A stretch of DNA of 37,360 bases. Origin: Lachnospiraceae bacterium UBA3820 (lineage in GTDB: Bacteria > Bacillota > Clostridia > Lachnospirales > Lachnospiraceae). The translations under genes were made by a program, and so were the position numbers. Location: contig DFDU01000126.1 in NCBI GenBank assembly GCA_002369325.1, positions 1 to 37,360 on the forward strand, written 5' to 3'. The number at the start of each line of letters is the position of its first letter. Positions within the stretch are counted from its first letter, which is position 1. This document shows positions 21,900 to 30,269 of the stretch, piece by piece. The notes under the pieces were generated by a model, which was not told where the DNA came from, did no database searches, and worked only from the letters and a program-made list of their open reading frames with translations.

Positions 21900-24838
21900 T
21901 CTTCATTTTGTCCAAGCAGTTTCATAACCTTTCTGACCTTGGACTCGTATATTTCATAATGACCGAATATTTCAACAGCTTTTTTAAAACATATAAGTGC
22001 ATTTTCAAGATCGCCCATTTCAAAATAAATGTTTCCTTTTTCGTCCCAGGCATCGGGATCCTGATAGAAACATTCAAGCGGCGATCTTTTTTTATTCAAG
22101 GCATTATTCACCGCCTCCAGAGCCTTGTCATACTCCTTTAATCCACGGTACATCTCAGCCTTTCTTGTATTTGAATAAGCCGTATCCTCACTCTCACATT
22201 GTTCCATCGCTATGTCACGATATTCTTTATATTCATCCTTATAAACGTCATCCAGCTTACCAATAGCTATAAGAAGGGTCTCGCATATAAATGCACGTTT
22301 CTCCTTATCTATCTTCAAGCCCTCTTTAAAGAGTTTTATGGCCTCCTCGTACTTATCATGCTCAAGATAAATATTTCCCATTGACCTGTATATAAGATAA
22401 TCATCCGGCATAAATTTTACGGCAAGCTCAAACATTTCATAAGATTTATCCAGATAGTTCTCGTTTCCGTAGAAACAACATAAATTTCCTACACAGCTTT
22501 GACGGAAATTTACATCTCCGGCAGTTTCAATGCAATGTTTAAGAAGCTTCTCACAGCCCTCGAAATTATTCATTCTTATCATAAGTTCGGCATAATCGAC
22601 TATGCAATCAGATGCTTTTTCATATCCGAATCGGGATATACAATCATCATAAATCCCGGCACTTTCCTCATATCTTCCCATACAGGAATTAGCTGCTGCC
22701 TTACCCAGATATCCATAGATAACATTTCTTTCATTTTTCGAATAATTAATTACCTTATCATACGTTTCTATTGCCTTTTCGAAATATCCTGCCACATGAC
22801 AGATATTACCAAGCTTTTTCAGAAAGAAAATATCCTCAGGCTCATCTGTCAGAACCTCCTCATAATATTTAATGGCCTCGTCTTCCATTTCCATCATTTC
22901 AAAATTTCTGGTAAGCAGCCAATAAACATTATTATAATCATCCATATCCGTGTTGGCAGAGTTGTATTTCTTATCGAGTATTTCAAATAATATTTTATTT
23001 GATTCCTCATATTTATCTTCCTGTTCTCCCAGCCACCATGCTCTAAAATACTCTATCTGGTCACTCTTGGCGCCTGTACTGTCATATCTTTCGATCGTGT
23101 ATTTTATATCCTCATACTGCTCGACATATTCATAAAGCTCCATTTCAAGCTTATAAGCCTCATAATAATACGGATATAATTTTATAATCTGTTCACATAC
23201 ATCTATGGTTTGATTTAACTCATCAAGCTCATAGTAGGATTTTGCCAAATGAATATATGCCGTATAATTGTCCCCGAATTTATCAAATATTTCCTTGGCA
23301 ATACGTATGCATTCTTCATAATTCCTAAGCTTAAATTCCATCCTGCATAATGCTTCATAAGAAAATTTAACCTCAGGATGCTCTATTGAAATAGCTTTTT
23401 TCAAATACTCTCTTGCCTTGTCATAATCCCCGGATTCTTCATAGCACGAACCAAGCCAAAAACAAATATACGGATAACGATTTTTTTCTTCAATCTGTTT
23501 TTTTGTTAATTCACTTTCCGGAAGCTCGTTTAACTTTTTAACCGCATCGGCCCATAGATTAAAATTTTCCAAAGCTTTTTCGTATTCTTTTTCGTAAAAA
23601 AGGCAACGTCCGAGCAAATTAAAATACTGGCAATTAAGCTCATCCGCCTTAAAAGAAGTAAGCATTTCAATCGCTTTTTTAAGCTCTCCGACTCTGTAAT
23701 ATGCCCATGAGATTTCAAGCTTATATTCGGAATTATCCGGCTCATCCTCAAGCTTCTTTTCATAAACTTCAATAAGCCTTTTATTACATTCCGTCAATCC
23801 GTTATGAGCCATATAATCGCTTTCATTTGCCGAAATAAGATCAATGAAAATATCCTCGGCTTCTTTATATTCTTCAAGCATATACAGTACTCCTGCAAGC
23901 TTATGCGATGCAAGATAATCCTTTTTATTCTGTTCATATGCTATCCTGTAGTACTTCTTTGCAGTCACATAATCTCCGCCACCATCGGCAAGGTCACCGC
24001 AATATATGAGCATATAAAAATCATCGGGATAGTCATTAAGCATATCCTCGGCAGCAGTAAGTCTTATGGCACATTCACTTTTTAATACTTCGTCATTTCC
24101 TTTATCACCGAACTTGATTTCATTAAGCTCGCAAAACAGTTTCAGCATATCAAAATAAGGATGCCCAATCTCAAGTTTTTCCATGGCATCTATAAATTCT
24201 TCCTGTTTTTTTAAATCTGCCTCTGTCATTTCCTGATTGCGTATAAGGCTCTTCAAATCAAAATAATATTCAATAAATTTATCAACATTTTTGAAATTGC
24301 TTTCCGGATAAAATAATTTATAGTTAAGATAATTTCGGTATTTTGCAGCATCTATTATAAATTCGGTAAAATCACGCGGATACTTTTTTAAGAGTTCTTC
24401 CTTGTTTGTTTCCAAATCAAATTCGTCGTATATAAGCTTCCATACCTCCTGTGGCAGACGAAATCTATCCATCAAAAAAGAAAGAAGCTTGTCTTTTGCT
24501 TCTTCACAGGTTTCAAGTGATACAAATTCATCCGACAAAAAAAGTTTTTCCCATTCCTTGGGATTCACTCTTTTTGAAAAATCGTTATATATTTTACTTA
24601 TTTTTTCTGTAATTGCATCCTTTGTTTCGGATATATCATCATTATCCTCATCTTCATTAACATCATTTTTCTTTTGATTTTTAATTTCATATAAGGCATC
24701 CTCATAAGCCTTTCGAAGTTCCATAAAGCCTTCCGAATCATCCTCAGGATTAACTGTTGCAAGCTTCTTTCTGTAAGCGGCTTTTACAGCTTCTTCATCA
24801 TCAGTTTTCTCGATACCGAGAACAATCCACTTATCCAA
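21896..24838 (-). CDS. J-like domain / tetratricopeptide-repeat protein
   Basis: A 980-residue soluble protein. Residues 1-57 resemble a J-domain (WIVLGIEKTDDEEAVKAAYRKKLATVNPEDDSEGFMELRKAYEDAL), but the essential HPD is replaced by NPED, so DnaK stimulation is unlikely. From about residue 270 to the end there are many TPR-like helical pairs, e.g. YNNVYWLLTRNFEMMEMEDEAIKYYEEVL, AYKLEMELYEYVEQYEDIKYTIERY, and YRSMGNIYLEHDKYEEAIKLFKEGL. No signal peptide or membrane segment is seen. The start codon is TTG (24836-24838), with GGAGG upstream. The protein is highly acidic and Tyr-rich. It lies downstream of the flippase-like and MBL genes, all on one strand with ~50-nt gaps. The role is unknown; a scaffold for protein complexes is the simplest guess. 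Confidence 0.75.
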   Translation of the reverse strand: MDKWIVLGIEKTDDEEAVKAAYRKKLATVNPEDDSEGFMELRKAYEDALYEIKNQKKNDVNEDEDNDDISETKDAITEKISKIYNDFSKRVNPKEWEKLFLSDEFVSLETCEEAKDKLLSFLMDRFRLPQEVWKLIYDEFDLETNKEELLKKYPRDFTEFIIDAAKYRNYLNYKLFYPESNFKNVDKFIEYYFDLKSLIRNQEMTEADLKKQEEFIDAMEKLEIGHPYFDMLKLFCELNEIKFGDKGNDEVLKSECAIRLTAAEDMLNDYPDDFYMLIYCGDLADGGGDYVTAKKYYRIAYEQNKKDYLASHKLAGVLYMLEEYKEAEDIFIDLISANESDYMAHNGLTECNKRLIEVYEKKLEDEPDNSEYKLEISWAYYRVGELKKAIEMLTSFKADELNCQYFNLLGRCLFYEKEYEKALENFNLWADAVKKLNELPESELTKKQIEEKNRYPYICFWLGSCYEESGDYDKAREYLKKAISIEHPEVKFSYEALCRMEFKLRNYEECIRIAKEIFDKFGDNYTAYIHLAKSYYELDELNQTIDVCEQIIKLYPYYYEAYKLEMELYEYVEQYEDIKYTIERYDSTGAKSDQIEYFRAWWLGEQEDKYEESNKILFEILDKKYNSANTDMDDYNNVYWLLTRNFEMMEMEDEAIKYYEEVLTDEPEDIFFLKKLGNICHVAGYFEKAIETYDKVINYSKNERNVIYGYLGKAAANSCMGRYEESAGIYDDCISRFGYEKASDCIVDYAELMIRMNNFEGCEKLLKHCIETAGDVNFRQSCVGNLCCFYGNENYLDKSYEMFELAVKFMPDDYLIYRSMGNIYLEHDKYEEAIKLFKEGLKIDKEKRAFICETLLIAIGKLDDVYKDEYKEYRDIAMEQCESEDTAYSNTRKAEMYRGLKEYDKALEAVNNALNKKRSPLECFYQDPDAWDEKGNIYFEMGDLENALICFKKAVEIFGHYEIYESKVRKVMKLLGQNED

Positions 24839-24887
24839 AATTTATTCCTCCACAACAAGAAAATGTATTATATTTCAACTGTTGGAT

Positions 24888-25922
24888 TTATTCCTCAATC
24901 ACGGAAACATCCTTATCTTTTTCGTCTTTTTTGTTATTTAGAAATGCTGCAGGTATAAGCCCTATTACAAAGGGAACCACCCACGTAAAAAATCTGTAAA
25001 TAACTATGGCTGCTGCTATGGCTTTTGCACTGCTTACAACAGTTGCAAACAAAAGTGCGAATACAAAATCAAGTGTTCCGATACCCGAAGGCGCAACCAT
25101 AACACATCCAAGCATATTACATACAGCCATAAGTGCCATGCACATAAATGGATTAAGGTCGAAATTCTTTGAGAAAATCACACCGGGTATAAGATACCAG
25201 CATGCAAACTTAAGAACATTTAATACAACCACGGTAATAAACAGCTTCTTGTCATGCCACATAATCCTTCCCTGAGTTTGAAGTGCATTTATCGCAGCCT
25301 CCATTTTATCAATCTTCTTATATAATTTACTTTCCTTTTTTACGATTTTTCGTGCAAGAAATACCACAAATCCCGAAACTGTTTTTGATACTGTTATGAT
25401 AAAAAGGAAAACACAGATAAAGCTTATTACAAAAACACCTGCAAGCATAAACCATGAATATTTAAGCAATTCCCTGTTGCCCCTTGCCGCAAGCATAATA
25501 TAGGATACTATTCCGAGTATACCTATCGTAATCTTCTGAAAGGTATACTGTGTAATCGCCATGCCGGTTCCTTCACTTACATCTATACCTTTTGTATTAT
25601 AATAATAAACCTGTGCTATACCGTTTCCGCTTCCCAGTGTTGCAAGTCTGTAAAATGCACACATATATGTGCAGCTTATACCATTCCACAACGTAAGTCT
25701 TTTTTTACCGTCCTGCTTTGTCATGCAGCTTATGATAGCTCCCTCTGCAACAAAAAACAAATTAGCGAGAATAAAGCACATAATCAAAACCTTAACCGGT
25801 GTATTTTTAACTTCAAGAAATGATTCGTGCATAAACTTTCTGTTTTTTATAAAACCAAAGGCAAGAAGCGCGAGTATTATAAGCCATTTTATTATATTAT
25901 TTCGTATTTTTTTTGCATCCAT
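24888..25922 (-). CDS. Lysylphosphatidylglycerol synthase TM-region (flippase-like) family protein
   Basis: A 344-residue membrane protein with about eight hydrophobic segments. Features of the LPG-synthase transmembrane family (UPF0104; also the MprF flippase domain) include FYRLATLGSGNGIAQVYYYNTKGIDVSEGTGMAITQYTFQK (about 92-132) and a late VAPSGIGTLDFVFALLF (about 277-293), where PSGIGTLD corresponds to the conserved PGGxGxxE of the family. There is no catalytic aminoacyl-transfer domain, so it is not a complete MprF. It may be a lipid-moving protein, but the substrate is unknown. AAGGAT lies five bases before the ATG. It follows the MBL-fold gene after 50 nt and precedes the TPR gene by 49 nt. 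Confidence 0.82.
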   Translation of the reverse strand: MDAKKIRNNIIKWLIILALLAFGFIKNRKFMHESFLEVKNTPVKVLIMCFILANLFFVAEGAIISCMTKQDGKKRLTLWNGISCTYMCAFYRLATLGSGNGIAQVYYYNTKGIDVSEGTGMAITQYTFQKITIGILGIVSYIMLAARGNRELLKYSWFMLAGVFVISFICVFLFIITVSKTVSGFVVFLARKIVKKESKLYKKIDKMEAAINALQTQGRIMWHDKKLFITVVVLNVLKFACWYLIPGVIFSKNFDLNPFMCMALMAVCNMLGCVMVAPSGIGTLDFVFALLFATVVSSAKAIAAAIVIYRFFTWVVPFVIGLIPAAFLNNKKDEKDKDVSVIEE

Positions 25923-25972
25923 TTTTTATCCTTATCGCTTACATTTGCAAGCTGTATTATATTTTTTTTATT

Positions 25973-26860
25973 CTATCTGCTTATTGTCTGCCACATCAGA
26001 TAATTATCCATACATTCCGTTTCTATCTCTCCTATGTTGTGCAGATATGTAAGATAGGTCTTTATGATTCCGCCCTTGACATTGTATTTGTAAAGAGTAA
26101 GCTCCATACCTATATCATTAAAAAATTCTCTGACTATATCATCAAAATGTCTTGGTGTTTTGCATATAGCCTTGATTCGTTTCAGATTGTCCATGACATT
26201 TTCACGGTTAATCCTGACAAGCTCACGAATATCCTTTACAGGTTCCGAATGATACGGTATATACAGCCCGGCTTCAAGTCCTTCTACTTCATTAAGACTT
26301 GTAAGATAGTCTCCCAACTCATATATATAAGTAATTGATTCTTTTTTCAAAACATCAGCTCCGACAAGTGCATCACCCAAAAATATAACATCATCATCGG
26401 TCCACACGGCAAGCATGGATATGGCATGTCCCGGAAGCTCAAGTATTTCCAACCCTTCCGGCAATTTTGCATTTTCTATGTTCTCTGCGTCAGTTGAATT
26501 CGTATAATAATAATGATCCAGCAAAACATTTAAAGGTGTTGCACCCCACACTATAGCCGGACAGATATCATAATTCGATATAAGTGCGGCATTTATCTTG
26601 CTTGCATATATTTTACATTTATATTTATTCTGAAAATAATAATTACCGCCACAATGATCTGCATGGTAATGTGTATTTATTATAAGGCCGACCTTCCAGC
26701 CTCTTTCTTCTATAAGGCGATCGAGCCTTGTTGCGGTTTCTTCATCTATTCCCGTATCTATCAGGCAAACCTCGGTCTTATTCATCAAATATAAGCCTAT
26801 TTTATAAAGACCGGCGTAGTAATAGGTTTTCTCTCCTACGCTTATCAATTCGTTTCTCAT
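25973..26860 (-). CDS. MBL-fold metallo-hydrolase
   Basis: A 295-residue metallo-beta-lactamase-fold protein. The metal-binding signature is intact: NTHYHADHCGG (H64, H66, D68, H69), a further His in LELPGHAISM, Asp in FLGDALVG and His in YIPYHSEPV. This set binds two metal ions and places the protein with the glyoxalase-II/RNase-Z-like hydrolases rather than the beta-lactamases. A C-terminal helical part (about 215-295) is extra and may give specificity. The substrate is unknown. The predicted promoter (26930-26959) lies just upstream and the gene is probably first in a run with the flippase-like and TPR genes. Confidence 0.85.
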   Translation of the reverse strand: MRNELISVGEKTYYYAGLYKIGLYLMNKTEVCLIDTGIDEETATRLDRLIEERGWKVGLIINTHYHADHCGGNYYFQNKYKCKIYASKINAALISNYDICPAIVWGATPLNVLLDHYYYTNSTDAENIENAKLPEGLEILELPGHAISMLAVWTDDDVIFLGDALVGADVLKKESITYIYELGDYLTSLNEVEGLEAGLYIPYHSEPVKDIRELVRINRENVMDNLKRIKAICKTPRHFDDIVREFFNDIGMELTLYKYNVKGGIIKTYLTYLHNIGEIETECMDNYLMWQTISR

Positions 26861-26929
26861 TAATTTTCACCTTTGTTAAATTTGTGAAGCATATCGTATT
26901 TTCTTATATTTTATCACAATAATAACTAT

Positions 26930-26959
26930 ATTATATTAACAATAAATAATATTTGTCAA
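26930..26959 (-). promoter_or_regulatory. Promoter of the MBL-flippase-TPR run
   Basis: On the minus strand TTGACA (26954-26959, perfect), 18-bp spacer, TATAAT (26930-26935, perfect). The start would be near 26923, about 63 nt before the ATG. The pyk terminator ends just upstream, which supports an independent transcript. Confidence 0.7.
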
Positions 26960-26965
26960 TCGCAT

Positions 26966-27048
26966 AAAAAAAGACGATACACCTGAGGCCCACTCAAAGT
27001 CAGACTTTTAGAGTTTGTTTCACACCTTTTGAATGAATCGTCTTTTTT
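26966..27048 (-). terminator. Long-range terminator downstream of pyk
   Basis: AAAAAAGACGAT (26967-26978) pairs with ATCGTCTTTTTT (27037-27048), a 12-bp closing stem enclosing 58 nt. Inside it ACTC/GAGT plus AAAGT/ACTTT (26992-27014) form a 9-bp hairpin with a two-base bulge. On the minus strand the closing stem ends in a run of T, directly downstream of the pyk stop (27054). Confidence 0.75.
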
Positions 27049-27053
27049 CAATA

Positions 27054-28463
27054 TTATATTTCATCAATTTTTATAAGGTTTGTTCCTCCGGAAGCACCGG
27101 AAACACCGCCTGTAATAACTATTTTGTCGCCCTTTTCAAGTGAAAATCCGGCCTGTGCAACCTTCTTTGCACTATAGAATAACACCTCAGTTGAAGGAAA
27201 AGTTTCACACATCTTTGGCGTAACTCCCCACGAAAGTGCAAGCTTACGCCAGGTAGCTTCATCAGTTGTAAGACCTATAATATCAACAGGTGACCTGAAT
27301 CTTGAAACCATACGTGCCGTTATTCCCGAAAGAGTACATGCAACTATGCATTTTGCTCCCACATCAATTGCCATACCGCATGTCGAATGTGAAATGGCAT
27401 CTATATCACTTCTTATCTCAACATCAGCATTATAAAATCTCTTTTTATAATTAATGTTTTGTTCAGTTGCTTCGCAAATCTTAGCCATGGTGCCAACTGT
27501 TTCAACAGGATAACTTCCCGCTGCCGTTTCTCCCGAAAGCATAACTGCACTTGTTCCATCATAAACGGCATTAGCAACATCCGTTGCTTCCGCTCTTGTC
27601 GGGCGCGGATTATGTATCATGGATTCAAGCATCTCCGTAGCGGTAATTACCCTCTTTCCAAGCATACGACACTTAGTAATAAGCTTCTTTTGGATTGCCG
27701 GAAGCTGTTCAATGGAAATCTCAACTCCCATATCACCTCTTGCAACCATAATTCCGTCACAAGCCTCACAAATTTCTTCGATATTATCAAAGCCTGACTG
27801 GTTTTCTATCTTTGCTATAAGTTCAATATCCTTTGCGCCATATTCATCTAATAGTGCATGGATATCCATTAAATCCTGCTTAACGGAAACAAATGAACAG
27901 GCGATAAAATCCACACCGTTTTCTATACCGAAAATTATATCTTTCTTATCCTGTTCAGACAGATATTTCTGATGTATATGTTTTCCCGGAAAAGCCATAC
28001 TCTTACGATTTGAAAGCTCGCCTCCGATTATAACCCTGGTAATGATATCATTACCTTTTATTTCACTTACTTCAAATGTCATAAGTCCGTTATTTAATAA
28101 AATCGTGTCTCCGATTTCAAGTTCTTTTGCAAGTCCCGCATAGCTTACCGAAACTCTGCTGTTATCTCCCACAATCTGCTCGGTAGTAAAGATAAATGTG
28201 TCGCCTTCCGAAAGGTTTATTTTTCCTTCCTTAAAGGTGCCGATTCTATATTCGGGACCTTTTGTATCAAGCATTATGGCAATCGGCAACTGAAGTTCTT
28301 CTCTCACCTTCTTTATCATGTTTATTCTTGCGAGATGCTCCTCATGAGTACCGTGTGAAAAGTTAAGTCTCGCAACATTCATTCCGGCAAGACATAAGCT
28401 TTTAAGAATCTCCTCTGATTCGCTTGCCGGTCCTATAGTACATACTATCTTTGTCTTTCTCAT
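27054..28463 (-). CDS. pyk: Pyruvate kinase
   Basis: A 469-residue pyruvate kinase (EC 2.7.1.40), making ATP and pyruvate from phosphoenolpyruvate and ADP in the last step of glycolysis. Motifs: MRKTKIVCTIGPAS, MNVARLNFSHG, the active-site signature IELIAKIENQSGFDNI (with the catalytic Lys) and MVARGDMGVE, then TATEMLESMIHNPRPTRAEATDVANAVYDGTSAVMLSGETA. The length is that of the short form without the extra C-terminal phosphohistidine-like domain. I set the start at the ATG 28461-28463, six bases after AAGGTG; the GTG at 28470 lies inside that ribosome site. It supplies pyruvate to pyruvate formate-lyase, whose gene is at the left edge. Single gene with its own terminator. Confidence 0.97.
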   Translation of the reverse strand: MRKTKIVCTIGPASESEEILKSLCLAGMNVARLNFSHGTHEEHLARINMIKKVREELQLPIAIMLDTKGPEYRIGTFKEGKINLSEGDTFIFTTEQIVGDNSRVSVSYAGLAKELEIGDTILLNNGLMTFEVSEIKGNDIITRVIIGGELSNRKSMAFPGKHIHQKYLSEQDKKDIIFGIENGVDFIACSFVSVKQDLMDIHALLDEYGAKDIELIAKIENQSGFDNIEEICEACDGIMVARGDMGVEISIEQLPAIQKKLITKCRMLGKRVITATEMLESMIHNPRPTRAEATDVANAVYDGTSAVMLSGETAAGSYPVETVGTMAKICEATEQNINYKKRFYNADVEIRSDIDAISHSTCGMAIDVGAKCIVACTLSGITARMVSRFRSPVDIIGLTTDEATWRKLALSWGVTPKMCETFPSTEVLFYSAKKVAQAGFSLEKGDKIVITGGVSGASGGTNLIKIDEI

Positions 28464-28700
28464 AGTGTTCACCTTACTGTTAATTTATTTGAGCAAAACT
28501 CCAAAATATTATACATCATTTTTCCGAAAAACTCCACCTATTTATAAATAATTTATCCAAACGACCATCCCACCCTTTAGTAGCAAAAGATATAACAGTT
28601 CAAAAACTTCCTGTAACACAGGCGGTGCAAATCACATAAAATGAAATAAACAAAGATATGAAAAGATCTATAAACATTTCATAAAACGGAGGTATTAAAA

Positions 28701-28997
28701 TTGGACTCATTCAGACCATACGGACGAAGCGGCTGTGGTTCAAATTCCGGCATGAACCGCAGTATGAACCAGCGTCCTAACACGAATTGCAACACAAACC
28801 GTAATCAGGTTTACAATACACGCCAAAAAGAATTTGATTGCTTTGACGAATTCTTAAATTTAAATGCAATGCCACTTGCTATGGCATATGTACCGATGCA
28901 GCAATGGGATGAAACTTACAAGCCCCAAACTGCCTTATGCGAGGGCACGGCATTTCCCTGCTTAAATAAAATATTCTGCGGAGTAAGGGGGAGATAA
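28701..28997 (+). CDS. cotJA: Spore coat associated protein CotJA
   Basis: A 98-residue protein. The C-terminal half carries the CotJA pattern: MPLAMAYVPMQQWDETYKPQTALCEGTAFPCLNKIF (family: PMAMAYVPWQ.W...Y.P..GL..GT.FP.L.KPF). The N-terminal half is a Gly/Asn/Arg/Cys-rich tail (RSGCGSNSGMNRSMNQRPNT) that is probably disordered. The start codon is TTG (28701) with GGAGG eight bases upstream. CotJA is part of the inner spore coat and is needed with CotJC for coat assembly in Bacillus. In Bacillus the operon is transcribed in the mother cell by sigma-E; I cannot identify a confident sigma-E promoter in the 237-nt gap upstream. The gene is followed directly by cotJB. Confidence 0.9.
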   Translation: MDSFRPYGRSGCGSNSGMNRSMNQRPNTNCNTNRNQVYNTRQKEFDCFDEFLNLNAMPLAMAYVPMQQWDETYKPQTALCEGTAFPCLNKIFCGVRGR

Positions 28998-28999
28998 AT

Positions 29000-29263
29000 T
29001 TGAATAAAATGAATAAAAAAGAATTATTTAAATATCTTAACGAAGCATCCTTTATGCTTGACGATATAACACTTTACCTGAATACACATCCGGACTGCAG
29101 GAACGGTATTGACGCATATAATCATTACAAAAAAATGCGCGAAAAGGCCTTAAATGACTATACATCCATGTATGGCCCTATATCAAGATACGATGTTAAT
29201 GTAAATAACTATTGGGACTGGGTAAATAAACCATGGCCTTGGGAAGGAGAGTGTAACTGCTAA
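29000..29263 (+). CDS. cotJB: Spore coat protein CotJB
   Basis: An 87-residue protein matching CotJB: ELFKYLNEASFMLDDITLYLNTHPDCRNGIDAYNHYKKM (family: L..I....FA..D..LYLDTHP.....L..Y....), then YGPISRYDVNVNNYWDWVNKPWPWEGECN. It starts two bases after cotJA stops. The preferred start is TTG at 29000-29002, with GGGGAG six bases upstream; the ATG at 29009 would be too far from that site. Its last base overlaps the first base of cotJC (TAATG). In Bacillus it is a spore coat component of unknown precise role. Confidence 0.92.
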   Translation: MNKMNKKELFKYLNEASFMLDDITLYLNTHPDCRNGIDAYNHYKKMREKALNDYTSMYGPISRYDVNVNNYWDWVNKPWPWEGECNC

Positions 29264-29898
29264 TGTGGGTATATGAAAAGAGACTTCAATGTCCTGTAAA
29301 TATAAAAGAGACCAACGCCAAGCTGGCACAGGCTATCATAAGCCAATACGGCGGACCTGACGGAGAAATGGGCGCATCCATGCGTTACCTGTCACAAAGA
29401 TTCTCCATGCCATATAAGGAATGTATGGCAACATTAAACGATATAGGCACCGAGGAACTCGGTCACCTCGAGATTGTAGGTTCCATCATCTATCAGCTCA
29501 CAAAGGATCTGTCAATGGAGGAAATAAAGGCCTCCGGTTTTGATAAATATTATATTGATCATACCACAGGCATCTGGCCTCAGGCTGCCGGAGGTGTTCC
29601 TTTTAACGCCTGTGAATTCCAAAGCAAAGGAGATCCTTTAACCGACCTTTACGAAGACCTTGCCGCTGAGCAAAAGGCCCGTTCAACATACGACAACATT
29701 CTTCGCTTATGCAAGGATTATCCTGATGTATATGAGCCTATCAAGTTCTTGCGAGCGCGTGAAATCGTACACTTCCAAAGATTCGGAGAAAGCATAAGAC
29801 TGGTACTTGATAAGCTTGATTCAAAGAACTTCTATGCATTCAATCCGGCTTTTGATAAAGCAGCACCATGTCTGGATAAAAACTGTAAAATAAATTAG
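29263..29898 (+). CDS. cotJC: Spore coat protein CotJC, manganese-catalase family
   Basis: A 211-residue protein of the Mn-catalase (ferritin-like) family. It begins MWVYEKRLQCPVNIKETNAKLAQAIISQYGGPDGEMGASMRYLSQRFSMP and continues with LNDIGTEELGHLEIVGSIIYQLT, which contains the E..H metal-ligand pair. A second ligand pair lies around LAAEQKARSTYDNIL and the REIVHFQRFGE helix, where E and H again suit a dinuclear manganese site. It is associated with the spore coat and may break down peroxide there. GGAGAG lies 11 nt upstream within cotJB. The start overlaps cotJB by one base, and the operon ends at an unusually long terminator (29903-29983). Confidence 0.94.
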   Translation: MWVYEKRLQCPVNIKETNAKLAQAIISQYGGPDGEMGASMRYLSQRFSMPYKECMATLNDIGTEELGHLEIVGSIIYQLTKDLSMEEIKASGFDKYYIDHTTGIWPQAAGGVPFNACEFQSKGDPLTDLYEDLAAEQKARSTYDNILRLCKDYPDVYEPIKFLRAREIVHFQRFGESIRLVLDKLDSKNFYAFNPAFDKAAPCLDKNCKIN

Positions 29899-29902
29899 CA
29901 TA

Positions 29903-29983
29903 AAAAAACAGGCTTATACAAAGTATACGCATAACATGTTGACAAAGAACGTTATGCCCGGTACTTGTATAAACCTGTTTTTT
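29903..29983. terminator. Long terminator, cotJABC / convergent small gene
   Basis: AAAAAACAGG (29903-29912) pairs with CCTGTTTTTT (29974-29983). Further in, about 12 bp of the 29914-29925 arm pair with 29962-29972 around one bulged A, and GCATAAC (29929-29935) pairs with GTTATGC (29951-29957). The hairpin spans 81 nt, has T runs on both strands and sits between converging genes. Confidence 0.8.
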
Positions 29984-29988
29984 ATTTT

Positions 29989-30192
29989 TTATAAATCACA
30001 AAATGATTCATTTTTAACTTTTCCGATAGCCCACGGACTTCCGACATCACATCTTCCGTGATGATATCTTTCCGCAACCTCACCACTGTCCATATCCTCT
30101 GACATTTGGAGATTAATACGGTTAATGCCATCGGCACCCATTTTATTATCCAAAAGCTCGATTATATTTTCGATATCTTCATAGTTTTCCAT
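29989..30192 (-). CDS. Small conserved-looking protein with YHHGRCDVGSPWA motif
   Basis: A 67-residue protein I cannot assign to a characterised family. The first part is acidic and helical (ENYEDIENIIELLDNKMGADGINRINLQMSEDMDSGEV). It ends in AERYHHGRCDVGSPWAIGK, a compact motif with two His, one Cys and a Trp that looks like a functional site, perhaps a metal ligand group. Similar endings occur in small uncharacterised clostridial proteins as far as I recall, but I cannot verify that here. AGGAGG lies seven bases before the ATG, which supports a real gene. It shares the cotJ terminator region on its 3' side and lies 77 nt after ddh on the same strand, so it may be co-transcribed with ddh. 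Confidence 0.65.
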   Translation of the reverse strand: MENYEDIENIIELLDNKMGADGINRINLQMSEDMDSGEVAERYHHGRCDVGSPWAIGKVKNESFCDL

Positions 30193-30269
30193 TTATTAAC
30201 CTCCTTTTTATATCAATCGGTTCTTAACCGGAAAATAAAGTTTCCGAATTTTTGTTGTCACCAAATCCA

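Noticed and set aside
22499..22990. A 163-residue plus-strand open frame opposite the TPR gene, and several shorter ones there
   Set aside because: Ile/Phe-rich antisense shadows of the long TPR frame; no ribosome sites and no homology-like motifs.
28464..28700. Sigma-E or sigma-K promoter for cotJABC
   Set aside because: Expected biologically, but no pair of boxes with correct spacing is convincing; left uncalled.
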